The notes under the pieces: model-generated | Databases searched by the model: none | Seen by the model: only the letters and a program-made list of their open reading frames with translations | Told to the model about the DNA's origin: nothing | Program-made: the position numbers and the translations under genes | From: Vibrio maerlii | Lineage (GTDB): Bacteria > Pseudomonadota > Gammaproteobacteria > Enterobacterales > Vibrionaceae | Direction of reading: 5' to 3' | NCBI RefSeq assembly: GCF_003415655.1 | Contig: NZ_QRHC01000005.1 | Location: forward strand, 124,001-188,000 | Length of the DNA: 64,000 nucleotides | Shown: positions 48,773 to 56,827 of the stretch, piece by piece | Layout: every line of letters begins with the position of its first letter | How positions within the stretch are numbered: the first letter of the stretch is position 1

Positions 48773-49639
48773 TTAGCTACAAATTGTGTGCTTGATCTGA
48801 TTTGCACTGTCTAGATATTGAGCATCACCCCAAAGTTTATAACCAAGAAGGAACCACAGCATTGCTAACACTCGAACTCTAGGAATCCACTTTTCTACGT
48901 CCTGCTGCCACTCTTCGACTTGCTCAATATTTCTTTGCATACAGTAGTGATAAACAAACGCATCAAGATCTGCATTGGTTAAATCCACCATCATCGCTAG
49001 GTCAATTCTGGGATCAGAAACTGCCGCATACTCCCAATCGATCACTCCAATTGCGCTATCGGTTTGGATAAGGTTATAACTACCCAAGTCAAAGTGGCAC
49101 AATGCCACCTGAGCAGAATGCATTTCTGGTAACGCACGCCAATAACGATAAATGGCTTCAAACTCACTGTTTTTGTACTGCGAGGCTATTTGGAACCAGT
49201 AATGGTCAAGTCGAGCAACATAACTAAAGGGAGCGACCGGAAGTTTATCAATAGGCAAATTATGAATGTCAGTGGCTAGTCGAATCAATGAAGCTTCATC
49301 AATACCTTGATGTAGCGTTTCACCTTCAAGCCACTCCACGAGAAGACCTTGCTCGCAGTTAAAGACAGGTGCTGGGGACACAAAAGAAGAAACGGTAGAT
49401 TGGGTTACAAACTCAAGAACTGCTCTCTCTTGGTCACGAGATACCGAAAAAGCACGGGAGTGTTCACTGCAAGGCCGCCAAACATAGCTTGTTCCATTTT
49501 GACCATGAACACGCCAGCAACGGTTAGTTAAGCCTCCGGATAACAACTGAACAGTTTTAGGAGGCTTTGAGAAGAAGGATGTTAACGCTAAGAGAGAATC
49601 ATCAAGTTGTATGGCTTCTTGCCAGCCTATATGAATCAT
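48773..49639 (-). CDS. thiK: thiamine kinase-like phosphotransferase
   Basis: A 288-residue kinase of the choline/aminoglycoside phosphotransferase fold. The catalytic motif is CHFDLGSYNL (HxDxxxxN) and the metal-binding DFG-equivalent is GVIDWEYA. Its place next to lpoB and ycfL matches thiK (ycfN) of E. coli, which salvages thiamine by phosphorylating it. Sequence alone does not separate it from other small-molecule kinases. Confidence 0.8.
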   Translation of the reverse strand: MIHIGWQEAIQLDDSLLALTSFFSKPPKTVQLLSGGLTNRCWRVHGQNGTSYVWRPCSEHSRAFSVSRDQERAVLEFVTQSTVSSFVSPAPVFNCEQGLLVEWLEGETLHQGIDEASLIRLATDIHNLPIDKLPVAPFSYVARLDHYWFQIASQYKNSEFEAIYRYWRALPEMHSAQVALCHFDLGSYNLIQTDSAIGVIDWEYAAVSDPRIDLAMMVDLTNADLDAFVYHYCMQRNIEQVEEWQQDVEKWIPRVRVLAMLWFLLGYKLWGDAQYLDSANQIKHTICS

Positions 49640-49668
49640 CTACATCAACATCCTTTCAAGTGGCTGAA

Positions 49669-50259
49669 TCACAGGCCTAGTAGGCTCTTCGACTCTTGCT
49701 TACGGATCTCAGTTTCGTCCGCCCACTCAATTAGACCAGTCTCGATATCCATAAGACGCATCGTCATCTTGTAGTAAACGTCTTTGTCGCTACCTGCACT
49801 CTTCACGATGCTAGAAAGGTTACCGTAAAGCATGTACTGTGCGCCGACCATCTTACCGAACTGAATAGCAGAACTCTGGTTAGCTAGCTCATCATTGTTT
49901 TGGAAGTTAAGCTGCTTACGTACAGACTCAACACGGTCCATATCAACAAAACGGAACTTTCCAGAGTTCAGCATCTTAGTGCTGATTGAATCAGTGATCG
50001 ACTCTGTATCGATATGCTCGCTTGTCTTGTTCTTAATTCGCTCAACAAATACCACTGGGCGGCTGTCACGAGTGATTGCAGCTACAGAGCCCGATACCAG
50101 CATGCTGTCGACCATTTCACCAGCGATCTTTTGCAGATCCGTTGAACCGAAATCAATTGTGGTTGTTTCTGTTGCTTGTGCGTCGCCATAGCTCACTTTG
50201 TTTGAACAACCGCCAAGAATAACCGCTAGGCCCAGTAACGCGATAACGCTCTTTTTCAT
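49669..50259 (-). CDS. lpoB: LpoB-like outer-membrane lipoprotein (PBP activator family)
   Basis: A 196-residue lipoprotein with signal peptide MKKSVIALLGLAVILGGC and lipobox LGGC (Cys18). The remaining part has the YcfM/LpoB fold pattern: VDSMLVSGSVAAITRDSRPVVFVERIKNKTSEH, then the IEWADETEIRKQESKSLLGL end. In E. coli LpoB spans to the periplasm and stimulates PBP1B. The long disordered linker of E. coli LpoB is largely absent here, so PBP activation in this organism is inferred. It lies in the conserved hinT-ycfL-lpoB-thiK order. Confidence 0.85.
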   Translation of the reverse strand: MKKSVIALLGLAVILGGCSNKVSYGDAQATETTTIDFGSTDLQKIAGEMVDSMLVSGSVAAITRDSRPVVFVERIKNKTSEHIDTESITDSISTKMLNSGKFRFVDMDRVESVRKQLNFQNNDELANQSSAIQFGKMVGAQYMLYGNLSSIVKSAGSDKDVYYKMTMRLMDIETGLIEWADETEIRKQESKSLLGL

Positions 50260-50300
50260 AACAATTCCTACTTCATAACTACTTAAATGGTCGCGAGACC

Positions 50301-50687
50301 TTATTCTGCTTCTCTAATCGTCACTCGGAACTGAGTACCATTAGGGTTAACGGAAGCTTCTGAGATTGAAAAGCTTTCAAAGCCTCTCACCACAACTCGA
50401 CGCCAAGGTGCCAGCTTGGTATTCACTTCAAGGCCCTGATCGTCATACCAATAGAATCGGTACTGAATAATCTGGTCACCTTTATACTGACTGGAAAATT
50501 GGACAATGCCTCGAGCACGATCGTCGGCTTGTACCGTACGGATGCTATCAATGTTCAAGCGACTGCCCAAAACATTGTCAGCGAAAATGATTTTTTGGCT
50601 TTGACCATCGATGTTGAGTCCGGCAGTGTTATCCGCACACCCAGCTAGGATGACGGCCATACCCAGTGCCACTATCCACTTCTTCAT
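50301..50687 (-). CDS. ycfL: YcfL family lipoprotein
   Basis: A 128-residue predicted lipoprotein from ATG 50687, giving MKKWIVALGMAVILAGC with the lipobox at Cys17. An upstream TTG would only add nine residues before the signal peptide. The mature region (INIDSIRTVQADDRARGIVQFSS and a C-terminal RVTIREAE) matches the YcfL family. Its ATG overlaps the stop of the preceding lipoprotein gene by four bases (ATGA). Function is unknown. Confidence 0.88.
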   Translation of the reverse strand: MKKWIVALGMAVILAGCADNTAGLNIDGQSQKIIFADNVLGSRLNIDSIRTVQADDRARGIVQFSSQYKGDQIIQYRFYWYDDQGLEVNTKLAPWRRVVVRGFESFSISEASVNPNGTQFRVTIREAE

Positions 50688-52078
50688 AAAATACTCCCAA
50701 GTTGCTTGTGCCAAACAACATTATTATTCCCTTGTCGAGACAACCATACTAGCGTGGTTTGCCCAGAGCGAACCGGGAATGAATAGTCCTTACCATTTGA
50801 CGATATCGTATGTGTGCCTTCATTTGTTACGAAAGAATGACTCTTAATAGAAGCTGGCAATGTCAGCCAGCTTCGAGTATCTGGTTGTTCCGTCACTGTA
50901 TTCCAGATATTCAGAACCAAATTCCCGACGTCATCCCCTCTCGCTGCCTCTTTGCGAATTCTGTCTTTCAACCAAACTCGCACAGCTTGTCTTAATACAA
51001 TAGCAGTTATTTCTTCTGATAAATGCTGTTGAGCCATCAGGTTAACATTCGTTAACTCATTACCGTTAGACGATTTATTGTCAATCGTCAGCGGTGACAT
51101 ACGCTCAACACTTGTATTCGGGTAGTACGGCAGGGCGACAGAATAGATCGCTCCGTTGCCTCGACTGTCATAAATCGGTAAATCTAGACGCCATCCTTGC
51201 ATGGCTTGTACAACCGATTGTTCGTCAAGCACGATAACTCTCCCTTCACCTTCTTTCAAAGGTTCTGGCTGGCTGTATTTTTTAGACAACAACGCAAGGT
51301 CTTCATTCATTCCTAAATAACGCGCTAGTCTCATCGTGCGATCAATGATTTCAGGGTTATTTGGAGCGACAGCTAAGGCTCGCTTGTAATCGATATAGGC
51401 GGCATTTAAGTCACCGTCAGTCTCATACAAGAGTGCCGACAAAAACAATAAGTAACCGTTTTGCACAGCCTGAAGCTTCTTGCCTGCATCGGGATAACGA
51501 GAAATGATGCTTCCCACGCTTGGACTGATGCCATTACTCTCGGCTTCATTTTGCGCTTTTTGTAACTCGGCTTCACGTGCTTGTTTAGCTCGTTCTTGCG
51601 CCATATTACCGCGACGTATTTCAACCAGCGCACCTTCTAAATCGTTCTTCTGCAGGTAATTCAATGTTGAATATAAGTAAAGAAAACTCAGCTCATAATC
51701 TGCTGGTTGATACGTTGTGAGATTGTCATTGACCGCAAGCGAGCCAATGTTGGTTACCGTTTCTGAGACAGACACAAGCGCTTGGTCTTGCTGCTCTCTC
51801 ACCGCTTGGTTACTCAAGGTTAATGCTTGAAGGCTTTGATCGTATTGCTCGTTAAGAAATTCGACACGCCCTTTTTCCATGTTATCGAGAATATCACCCG
51901 CAACGGACTCCGATAATAGGGACTGTGCTTGCTGGTAATCACCCGTTCCGACCGCCGTATAAAGGGCACGATTTTGGGCGCTATAGTGACTAAAAAGACT
52001 ACCGGCAGAAAAATTGGCGCAAGCTGTGAGCAACGCAGATATGCTCATCACAACTGCAAAACGAAAGGACGGTTTCAA
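50684..52078 (-). CDS. COG3014 family lipoprotein with TPR-like region
   Basis: About 464 residues from a TTG at 52078. That codon has the unusually strong site GGGGGAG a few bases upstream and yields a short signal peptide ending in LLTAC, a lipobox. The longer reading to 52168 adds 30 residues with no signal character. The early part is TPR-like (NRALYTAVGTGDYQQAQSLL, then EFLNEQYDQSLQAL), followed by a DUF-like beta region. It is a predicted envelope lipoprotein encoded between hinT and ycfL, a position with no counterpart in E. coli. Function is unknown, but linkage to ycfL-lpoB suggests a cell-envelope role. Confidence 0.85.
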   Translation of the reverse strand: MKPSFRFAVVMSISALLTACANFSAGSLFSHYSAQNRALYTAVGTGDYQQAQSLLSESVAGDILDNMEKGRVEFLNEQYDQSLQALTLSNQAVREQQDQALVSVSETVTNIGSLAVNDNLTTYQPADYELSFLYLYSTLNYLQKNDLEGALVEIRRGNMAQERAKQAREAELQKAQNEAESNGISPSVGSIISRYPDAGKKLQAVQNGYLLFLSALLYETDGDLNAAYIDYKRALAVAPNNPEIIDRTMRLARYLGMNEDLALLSKKYSQPEPLKEGEGRVIVLDEQSVVQAMQGWRLDLPIYDSRGNGAIYSVALPYYPNTSVERMSPLTIDNKSSNGNELTNVNLMAQQHLSEEITAIVLRQAVRVWLKDRIRKEAARGDDVGNLVLNIWNTVTEQPDTRSWLTLPASIKSHSFVTNEGTHTISSNGKDYSFPVRSGQTTLVWLSRQGNNNVVWHKQLGSIL

Positions 52079-52205
52079 ATACTCCCCCAAAACCGATTGG
52101 TTCGATACCTTATACGTGGACACTTTACCATAGACAGCAACAGAATAATAAAGTGCCCTACTTTCCAATGATATTTGGGGGTAATTGTTACTATTTAAAC
52201 AACGC

Positions 52206-52556
52206 CTAGCTCACCAACATTGGACCTAGTGGCTCACCACCGACAAGATGCATGTGAATATGGTAAACCTCTTGGCCGCCATGAGCATTACAGTTCACTA
52301 TCAAGCGGTAGCCATCTTGATCGATACCCTCTTCGGCAGCAAGTTTCTTCGCAACAGTGAACAATCGACCTAATGCTCGCTCGTCTTGCTCTTCTACATC
52401 ATTGACAGTTGGGATCAACTTATTAGGAATAATAAGAATATGGCTGGAAGCACGAGGATTGATATCACGAAATGCAGTAACCAAATCATCTTGGTATACC
52501 ACGTCTGCGGGGATCTCTTTACGGATAATCTTGCTAAAAATTGTTTCTTCTGCCAT
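52206..52556 (-). CDS. hinT: HIT family purine nucleoside phosphoramidase
   Basis: A 116-residue histidine-triad hydrolase that cleaves adenosine phosphoramidates. The catalytic triad is [13 protein letters not shown] near residues 94-106, and [17 protein letters not shown] is near 37-53. Size and sequence fit E. coli HinT (119 aa). It starts the hinT-COG3014-ycfL-lpoB-thiK gene order and is divergent from the chemoreceptor gene. Confidence 0.95.
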   Translation of the reverse strand: MAEETIFSKIIRKEIPADVVYQDDLVTAFRDINPRASSHILIIPNKLIPTVNDVEEQDERALGRLFTVAKKLAAEEGIDQDGYRLIVNCNAHGGQEVYHIHMHLVGGEPLGPMLVS

Positions 52557-52777
52557 GAAAAATACTCCAGTAATTAAGGGCTTATGTCATTGATAAAATC
52601 AGTATGATCGAATTTGCGACAAACCTCAATAAAATAGATTTTTCCTGACAAAATACTCAATAGAACACCGTAGACAATGCTGAATATCATACGTACAGCA
52701 CATATTGTGTTAATCAATATGAATAGAATACGGCTTTTATTTGGTTGTTTTTACTTTTGAGTTTTTAGGGAGAGACG

Positions 52778-54769
52778 ATGAAAGGATCGGTAATTAAACG
52801 GATGTATGCCGGATTCGCACTCATCATTATTATGTTTGCGGCCACCATCACTTTGATGATGCAAGGCATGAATCAAATCCACACTGAGTTCGGCAAGGTG
52901 TCTACCTCATCTCTGCCACTGGTTTCCACATCAAGCCAAACTAGCGTCAGCCTTTTATCTGCAGACAAGGTTTTCAAAGACTACCTCACCACACAAGACA
53001 GCACGAAAATGGCAGAAATGCGCGAGCAATTTTTAAAGTCAGAGCAGTCTTTCACTGAAGTATTCTCTCAGCTAGAAAACATCTCAGCACAACATCCAAG
53101 CCTTTACGATGAGATTGAACAACTACGTGAAATAGAAACCCGCTACTTTGAAGAAGCAAAGCAAGCGATGGTGAATTATTCTGAGATGTTTGATGCGCAA
53201 GCAAATGTACAGACCTTGTCTCGTAACTTCCAACGTCTACACTCTGATTTATCGGTTGGAATGAAAGAATACATTGACGACCAAACAAGTATCTCAGTCA
53301 AGATGATGGCGAAAAGCTATTTCGTAAAGCTGAAAGACGCAGAAGTTGTGACCTCTGATGCACTATCAAGCTCCGACCCAGAATTCGTTGCCAAGTCGGT
53401 TTCAGCTAACCGCAAAGCTGTGACACACCTAGGATACTCATACCAAGGGTTAGCTGCGATGCTTCCTGAGCTCAAAACTCAGTTCGATGAATCTGTAGAC
53501 AAGTTCATCAATGACGTGGGTAAACCAGGCGGCGTACTTGATCAGCATGCTAACTATTTAGCCTCTCAGACAGCTCTGTATCAAAACATCGCAAATCTAG
53601 CTAAAGAAATCGATACCGCAATGATTTTACTCGATTCTTTTAATGATTACGCAGGTCAGAACCTTCAAGGTTCATTGGACGAGGCTGGGTCTATCTATCA
53701 ACAAGGTATTGTCAAAGCCGTCGTTATCGCTGCCGTTGTCACTGTCTTTGCCGCAGCCATTGGTTATCACATCGCACAAAGCGTACGTGAGCCAATGAGT
53801 CGAATCCTTGTCACACTTGAAGCGTTGACTAAAGGGGATATGACTCAACGTATTGATATCCGCTACAACAACGAGTTTAGCCGTGTAAGTGGCCACATTA
53901 ATACACTCGCAGATAGTCTTCACAATATCTTGGTCAAACTGAACGATGCATCAGACAACCTCACCAATGCGGCTGAAAATAATGAGAACACCTCTTCGAA
54001 AGCTCAAAGCCAGCTGAGTCAACAACGTGAACAAACCGCAAGCGTTGCCACAGCGATGGCGCAGATGTCTCATTCCGTGCAAGAGGTTGCCCAAAGCGCG
54101 CAAAGTTCACTGGATATGGTTCATCAAGTTGAATCTGCATCAGAATCTGGCCGCTCTATCATGAGCACAAATATCACCACTATCAATCAACTAGAGAGTC
54201 GTTTAAACGAGTCTGTTGACGCTGTTGGCGAGCTACAGAAAATGAGCAGCCAGATTGGTTCTATTCTTGATGTTATTCGCAATATTGCTGAGCAAACTAA
54301 CCTGCTCGCTCTCAATGCTGCTATCGAAGCAGCACGCGCGGGGGAACAAGGTCGTGGATTTGCCGTAGTTGCTGATGAAGTTCGTGTTCTTGCCCAGCGC
54401 ACGACGGAGTCTACGTCTGAAATTGAGACCATGATTAGCAATCTACAGTCCAGCTCTAAAGACGCAAGCAAGGTCATCGAAAGCTGTATGAGCGAGATGG
54501 ACTCATCTGTCGAGCAAGCGTCTAATGCCAACAGCGCAATGGAAGAAATCCAGGCACTGATTATCGAGATCAGTCACATGAGTACCCACATATCACAAGC
54601 AGCAGGAGAGCAAAGTGCGACGACCTCAGAGATCGCACAAAGCCTTGAAGACATTAACCTTATTGCGGATGAAAGCTACAAAGCGATGTCGACAATTGCC
54701 AGCGTCAGTGAAGAGCTCACCGCCCTAGCGAGCCAACAAGGCGATCTAGTCCATCAATTCAAACTGTAA
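52778..54769 (+). CDS. methyl-accepting chemotaxis protein
   Basis: A 663-residue transmembrane chemoreceptor. TM1 is near residues 8-30 and TM2 near 311-333 ([19 protein letters not shown]). The periplasmic sensor is about 280 residues and mainly helical. A HAMP domain follows TM2, and the signalling tip has the conserved hairpin [20 protein letters not shown] near residue 510. There is no C-terminal NWETF-type CheR/CheB tether. The ligand is unknown. A terminator hairpin follows. The stop is followed by the long FNR-like dyad described separately. Confidence 0.95.
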   Translation: MKGSVIKRMYAGFALIIIMFAATITLMMQGMNQIHTEFGKVSTSSLPLVSTSSQTSVSLLSADKVFKDYLTTQDSTKMAEMREQFLKSEQSFTEVFSQLENISAQHPSLYDEIEQLREIETRYFEEAKQAMVNYSEMFDAQANVQTLSRNFQRLHSDLSVGMKEYIDDQTSISVKMMAKSYFVKLKDAEVVTSDALSSSDPEFVAKSVSANRKAVTHLGYSYQGLAAMLPELKTQFDESVDKFINDVGKPGGVLDQHANYLASQTALYQNIANLAKEIDTAMILLDSFNDYAGQNLQGSLDEAGSIYQQGIVKAVVIAAVVTVFAAAIGYHIAQSVREPMSRILVTLEALTKGDMTQRIDIRYNNEFSRVSGHINTLADSLHNILVKLNDASDNLTNAAENNENTSSKAQSQLSQQREQTASVATAMAQMSHSVQEVAQSAQSSLDMVHQVESASESGRSIMSTNITTINQLESRLNESVDAVGELQKMSSQIGSILDVIRNIAEQTNLLALNAAIEAARAGEQGRGFAVVADEVRVLAQRTTESTSEIETMISNLQSSSKDASKVIESCMSEMDSSVEQASNANSAMEEIQALIIEISHMSTHISQAAGEQSATTSEIAQSLEDINLIADESYKAMSTIASVSEELTALASQQGDLVHQFKL

Positions 54770-54771
54770 GC

Positions 54772-54805
54772 TAAATGTAATTTGATTCTTATCAAGTTAC
54801 ATTTA
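54772..54805 (+). other. 15-bp dyad with an FNR-like core, after the MCP gene
   Basis: A near-perfect 15-bp inverted repeat with a 4-base loop; the inner 14 bases (54782-54795) read TTGATTCTTATCAA, which fits TTGAT-N4-ATCAA at all ten positions. It lies three bases after the MCP stop and about 145 bases before the CARF gene. It may be an RNA hairpin, an FNR site, or both. Confidence 0.55.
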
Positions 54806-54813
54806 ACTCGCTG

Positions 54814-54853
54814 AACAAGAGCGATTTTTTGTATATATCGCTCTTGTTTTTTA
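54814..54853 (+). terminator. terminator after the MCP gene
   Basis: A perfect 11-bp stem AACAAGAGCGA/TCGCTCTTGTT with a 13-base loop, followed by TTTTTAT. It follows the dyad at 54772-54805. Confidence 0.88.
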
Positions 54854-54862
54854 TGACACCAG

Positions 54863-54883
54863 GCTCTATATCCTTTATAGAGC
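54863..54883 (+). promoter_or_regulatory. small hairpin in the CARF gene leader
   Basis: A perfect 8-bp palindromic stem GCTCTATA/TATAGAGC with loop TCCTT, 57 bases before the CARF-nuclease start codon. It could be a leader hairpin or an operator dyad; no known regulator is recognised. Confidence 0.4.
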
Positions 54884-54939
54884 TTGCACTTTCGCTTTTA
54901 TTTTCTCAGTTTGCAGGCCAATAGAATGAAGGATATTTT

Positions 54940-56100
54940 ATGGCCATTCACGTTGGCATTATTGACCAAGACCCCATTCGTCTTTTGACTCCCCTTCTGG
55001 ATGAACGCACCGTCAGCCAGCATATCGTTTTTATCGGAGACGAAACCCAGAAAGAGATGTACCAACGCCTGAGCACAGTTTTAACCAAGCGTGATATCAC
55101 CGTTGAGTTTTTTGAGATCCCTCAAGCAGTCAACACTTCACTAATCAAGCAGTCCATCATGAAATTGGCTGAAGAGCTCAAGTCTCGTGGACAAGAGATC
55201 AAACTCAACGCGAGTTGTGGTTTACGACATCGCCTTCTTTCTGTTTACGAAGTTTTCCGCAGTTATCATTGGCCCATTTTTGTGGTTGAGCCCAATAGTG
55301 ATCGCTTGTGTTGGCTTTATCCAAACAGCCAAGAGGATGCACAAGTTCAAGACCGTATTACCATCGAAGATTACCTGACTGTGTTTGGAGCTCGTGGTGA
55401 ATTTAACCATCAAGAGCTTCCTCCACAACTCGACCAGAAACTTTATGAACTCGGCGAACGTTGGGCCAGCAATGCTTTAGAACTTGGTCCAGGTTTGGCG
55501 ACCTTGAACTACCTCGCTACAACGTGTCGTAAAGAGCAAAAGCTCGATGTTGAGTTAACCGAGAAGCAACAAGGCTATCGAGAACTCAATATGCTTCTGT
55601 CTGATCTCGTCGACGCTAAGATCGCTACCTATGATCAGGGCGTACTTACTTTCGCTAACGAAGATGCACGACGTTTTTCTAATGGTGAGTGGTTAGAAAC
55701 GTTGGTTAACAGCACAGTTAAGCAAATCCAAGAAACACTGCCGACCATTCAAGACCGCTCTTTGAACGTTCAGGTATACCGTGAGATTGGTGATCGAGAA
55801 GTACGGAATGAGCTTGATGTTGCTACTGTTGTAAACAACAAACTTCACATCATCGAATGTAAAACCAAAGGTATGCGTGATGATGGTGATGATACACTTT
55901 ACAAGCTGGAATCACTTCGTGATCTACTTGGCGGACTACAAGCTCGAGCGATGCTAGTAAGCTTCCGTCCTCTTCGCTACAACGATATTACTCGTGCTGA
56001 AGATTTGGGGCTTGCGTTGATCGGTCCGGATGAGCTGAAAGATCTAAAAAGTCATCTATCCAAATGGTTTAACGAAGCTGGTGGGCACGAAGAGCTGTAG
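54940..56100 (+). CDS. orphan CARF-domain PD-(D/E)XK nuclease (DUF1887, VC1899/Card1-like)
   Basis: A 386-residue cytoplasmic protein. Residues about 1-150 form a Rossmann-like CARF domain. Residues about 260-370 form a PD-(D/E)XK nuclease with GEWLE near 253, then an Asp in NELDVATVV (298-306) and the EC-K motif in HIIECKTKG near 313. In Card1/Can2 the same architecture is a DNase and RNase switched on by cyclic tetra-adenylate from type III CRISPR. Here the loop that usually reads NxTGGTK in cA4-binding CARF domains is NASCGLRHR (about 88-96), so the ligand may differ. The gene is preceded by a terminator and hairpin. No CRISPR array or cas gene lies in the window. Confidence 0.85.
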   Translation: MAIHVGIIDQDPIRLLTPLLDERTVSQHIVFIGDETQKEMYQRLSTVLTKRDITVEFFEIPQAVNTSLIKQSIMKLAEELKSRGQEIKLNASCGLRHRLLSVYEVFRSYHWPIFVVEPNSDRLCWLYPNSQEDAQVQDRITIEDYLTVFGARGEFNHQELPPQLDQKLYELGERWASNALELGPGLATLNYLATTCRKEQKLDVELTEKQQGYRELNMLLSDLVDAKIATYDQGVLTFANEDARRFSNGEWLETLVNSTVKQIQETLPTIQDRSLNVQVYREIGDREVRNELDVATVVNNKLHIIECKTKGMRDDGDDTLYKLESLRDLLGGLQARAMLVSFRPLRYNDITRAEDLGLALIGPDELKDLKSHLSKWFNEAGGHEEL

Positions 56101-56152
56101 AGGCTAGAGGCTAGAGGCTAGAGGCTAGAGGCTAGAGGCTAGAGGCTAGAGG
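56098..56152. repeat. 7-bp tandem repeat array, copy 1
   Basis: Seven complete TAGAGGC units plus TAGAGG. The array begins with the TAG stop codon of the CARF gene, so the first three bases of the repeat are the stop. Each unit junction creates a CTAG, giving seven CTAG tetranucleotides in 55 bases. The same unit and copy number recur at 63804-63855. Confidence 0.97.
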
Positions 56153-56160
56153 AAAAATTA

Positions 56161-56190
56161 GAGGTTGGCGTTTATACGTCAACCTCTTTT
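56161..56190. terminator. terminator hairpin between CARF gene and 8-mer array
   Basis: A 10-bp stem GAGGTTGGCG with its near-complement CGTCAACCTC (one G:U pair), a 6-base loop and then TTTT. It ends the CARF transcript. Confidence 0.8.
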
Positions 56191-56200
56191 CACGCTAAGA

Positions 56201-56259
56201 TAGTTATCTAGTTATCTAGTTATCTAGTTATCTAGTTATCTAGTTATCTAGTTATCTAG
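56201..56259. repeat. 8-bp tandem repeat array
   Basis: Seven complete TAGTTATC units followed by TAG. Each junction again creates a CTAG, giving seven CTAG sites. The unit is unrelated to the 7-mer apart from TAG and its CTAG junction. It lies between the terminator hairpin and the DUF3833 gene, in the intergenic space of convergent genes. Confidence 0.97.
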
Positions 56260-56287
56260 ATTCTAACAGTAAAACGCTCCGTCCTTC

Positions 56288-56827
56288 CTACTTAGTAAAA
56301 AAGAGCGTGACCCGTCCTACTTCAACACCAAACTTCTTAATTTTGGTGATATTAAATACGCGTTTCTCATCATGACGGTAAAGCCAATCGTCGAACTCAA
56401 CTTCAATTTGCTCTCCGTCAACTTCGAGCTCAAAATCGTACACCCAATGTACCACGTTGCCGTGCTCTTCTCCGTCTGCGTATCCAACGATGTCGTCTGC
56501 TTTACCTCTATAGGTATTATTGCCCTTACGTTCGATAGTCCAGATTCTCTGCTTTTCATCACCGTCAGCAAAAATAAAGTCCTCAACAAGGACCAAAGTG
56601 TCCCCATTCACTTGTCCATCGATCTCAACAGTAAAACGACGGGTTAATCTATCACTGTAGTCTTGCACCATTCCCCAGGCGTAAGTGTCGCCCTCAAAGT
56701 ACCCAAACAGGTCAAAGCTCGGTTCTGTTTGCTGGTACTCTTGAACATCAGTAGAGCACGAGCTGAGCGCTAAACAAGCCCCCATAGCAAAGAAGAAGTT
56801 TCGTAGTTTGTACGTCATCGCTTTCAT
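56288..56827 (-). CDS. DUF3833 family lipoprotein
   Basis: A 179-residue predicted lipoprotein. The signal peptide is MTYKLRNFFFAMGACLALSSC, ending in a lipobox with the acceptor Cys (LSSC), if translation starts at the second Met; the ATG at 56827 adds three residues. A beta-rich domain has FEGDTYAWGMVQD early and VHWVYDFELEVDGEQIEV later, the DUF3833 pattern. It is last in the eight-gene operon and its start follows the chalcone-isomerase gene stop directly. Its role is unknown. Confidence 0.88.
   Translation of the reverse strand: MKAMTYKLRNFFFAMGACLALSSCSTDVQEYQQTEPSFDLFGYFEGDTYAWGMVQDYSDRLTRRFTVEIDGQVNGDTLVLVEDFIFADGDEKQRIWTIERKGNNTYRGKADDIVGYADGEEHGNVVHWVYDFELEVDGEQIEVEFDDWLYRHDEKRVFNITKIKKFGVEVGRVTLFFTK

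Noticed and set aside
56098..56259. Possible CRISPR array at the 7-mer and 8-mer repeats
   Set aside because: The units are 7 and 8 bases with no spacers between them. CRISPR repeats are longer (about 24-40 bases) with unique spacers. They are simple tandem repeats.
56372..56647. 91-residue plus-strand frame over the DUF3833 gene
   Set aside because: It mirrors the coding strand of a recognisable lipoprotein family and has no start-site support.
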